DNA of 64,000 bases from Metellina segmentata (taxonomy: Eukaryota > Arthropoda > Arachnida > Araneae > Tetragnathidae): NCBI GenBank assembly GCA_947359465.1, contig OX375879.1, positions 92,678,578-92,742,577 on the forward strand, in the 5' to 3' direction. The translations under genes were made by a program, and so were the position numbers. Position 1 is the stretch's first letter, and the number at the start of each line of letters is the position of its first letter. The notes below the pieces were generated by a model, which saw only the letters and a program-made list of their open reading frames with translations, searched no databases and was not told the DNA's origin. Shown here piece after piece: positions 63,011-64,000 of this stretch.

Positions 63011-64000
63011 CGTACTGAGAAACTGCGAATGTACATTTGCATTTAATCTTATAACAACCAATTTGATGGTGCAGTTTGTCAGCTTTTGGACCTTGCACCA
63101 CAAAAACTCAATTTAAAAATTTTCATTTTCGATAAACTGCTGAAGCAGATTTTGATGTTACGTTATACGTTGCACATATTTGTAATGTTGCGTAATAGTT
63201 ACAAATGCAACATAACTTTTAATCTCAATTCCTCTTTAAAGGAACTCCATCACAGAGTTCTACTTAAATACGAGTTCATCTTAATTACCTTACCTTACAC
63301 TCTGCACGAGTTAAACAACAGTAAATTATATAATTGCTATTTCGCTTTGCTGCCGTTTGGAAATGAATGCTAAATGATTAATGCCTTTCTACTGAAAAGC
63401 CATGCACCTACATTAATCTTTATGCATTGGAACTACAGCTGACTGCATCATTATTGTGTCAAAGTTTCATTCATAAACTCATCGGAAAAACTAACATATG
63501 ACCTTGCTCTTACGGAAATTTCATGTTGCTTGTATGCTTGCACTCAAATGACACGTGCGTAGTTGGCCAGGTGATATTTAAATGAAATGATTCATTTAAA
63601 CAAAGTGTTAGATGTTTGGAAACTTGAATCCGCGGGAAACGCATATCGCATGTTTTCTTTGCACGAGCAAACAATTTTATGCTGCGTGGATTGTGCTATG
63701 GTAAAGAGGTTACTGAATGTGGCCGAATGACTTGTTCAATACCTTTTTATTTCATACAATTTTTTAAATTCGAATATCCGAGAACTTGCATTGAATTGTT
63801 CCATTACATGAAGTTTTCAGCATTCAAGCGCAAGTTTGGACTTCGATAGGACAGTGCTCTTTGCACTTGGCGCCTTCAGAATTTGTTTCTTTAGGCCACG
63901 TTCACATGAGGCGTTACAACGCGCATTTGGCGAGGCTAGCGAGGTCTCGCCATTAAATTGGTTTTTTATTCCTCTAATTCAAGTTTCTATCTTTGCGACC
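63011..64000. other. End of window, nothing recognised
   Basis: 63011-63110 repeats GGACCTTGCACCACAAAAAC, similar to 62790-62825 (SINE-2-like tail). The rest shows no feature; no NKCC exon 2 was found. Confidence 0.4.

Overview
The window is AT-rich eukaryotic (metazoan) DNA: short exons with GT-AG introns, many microsatellites, and dense transposable elements of several classes. The three host proteins read best against animal families. The NKCC N-terminus reads like arthropod NKCC as I remember it, so an arthropod (possibly a chelicerate) is my best guess; the sequence alone does not fix the taxon.

Host genes. (1) HDHD3/Reg-2-like HAD hydrolase, single exon, minus strand, 3215-3943. (2) POFUT1 (protein O-fucosyltransferase 1), minus strand, 9786-23394. 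Seven coding exons can be joined phase-perfectly into a 384-residue protein with an N-terminal signal peptide, the GRFGNQADH and HLRxGxDW motifs and a C-terminal HDEF ER-retention tail. (3) The first coding exon of an SLC12A2/NKCC-type cation-chloride cotransporter, plus strand, 45793-46182, carrying an RFQV SPAK/OSR1 docking motif and the regulatory threonine region. The rest of that gene lies beyond the window, so 46183-64000 is most simply its first intron. No functional interaction among the three genes is implied by their proximity.

Mobile elements. The remaining sequence is mostly repeats. (a) A tRNA-derived SINE family, here called SINE-1, has more than 25 copies or fragments. It has two different tRNA-like heads on one shared body and two tail types; several copies have clear target-site duplications (TSDs). 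Insertions pile up at 41.4-45.3 kb, just upstream of the NKCC exon. (b) A second tRNA-derived SINE (SINE-2) lies mainly in the NKCC intron. (c) A third retroposon (36.4-36.7 kb) shares a module with SINE-1. (d) At least six Helitron-like elements or end groups have TC...CTAG termini, 3' hairpins and A/T flanks. (e) DNA transposons include two hAT elements with near-perfect 8-bp TSDs, a pair of inverted hAT-like copies, a Tc1 remnant, pogo/Tigger remnants and a head-to-head mariner-type foldback. (f) Three LINE 3' fragments are present.

Layout: 1-3.0 kb pogo/Tigger debris; 3.2-4 kb HDHD3; 4.6-5.4 kb hAT; 5.9-7.2 kb SINEs; 9.8-23.4 kb POFUT1 with repeats in its introns; 23.7-29 kb SINE/Helitron; 29.3-30.5 kb microsatellite and a 0.2-kb tandem repeat; 32-38.3 kb Helitrons; 39.4-41.4 kb hAT with a nested SINE; 41.4-45.3 kb SINE cluster; 45.6-46.2 kb NKCC 5' end; 46.2-64 kb intron with SINE-2, hAT-like pair, LINE, Helitron and a 23-bp tandem array. 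I found no prokaryote-type system, CRISPR array or rRNA. The most unusual biology is the modular SINE/Helitron structure.
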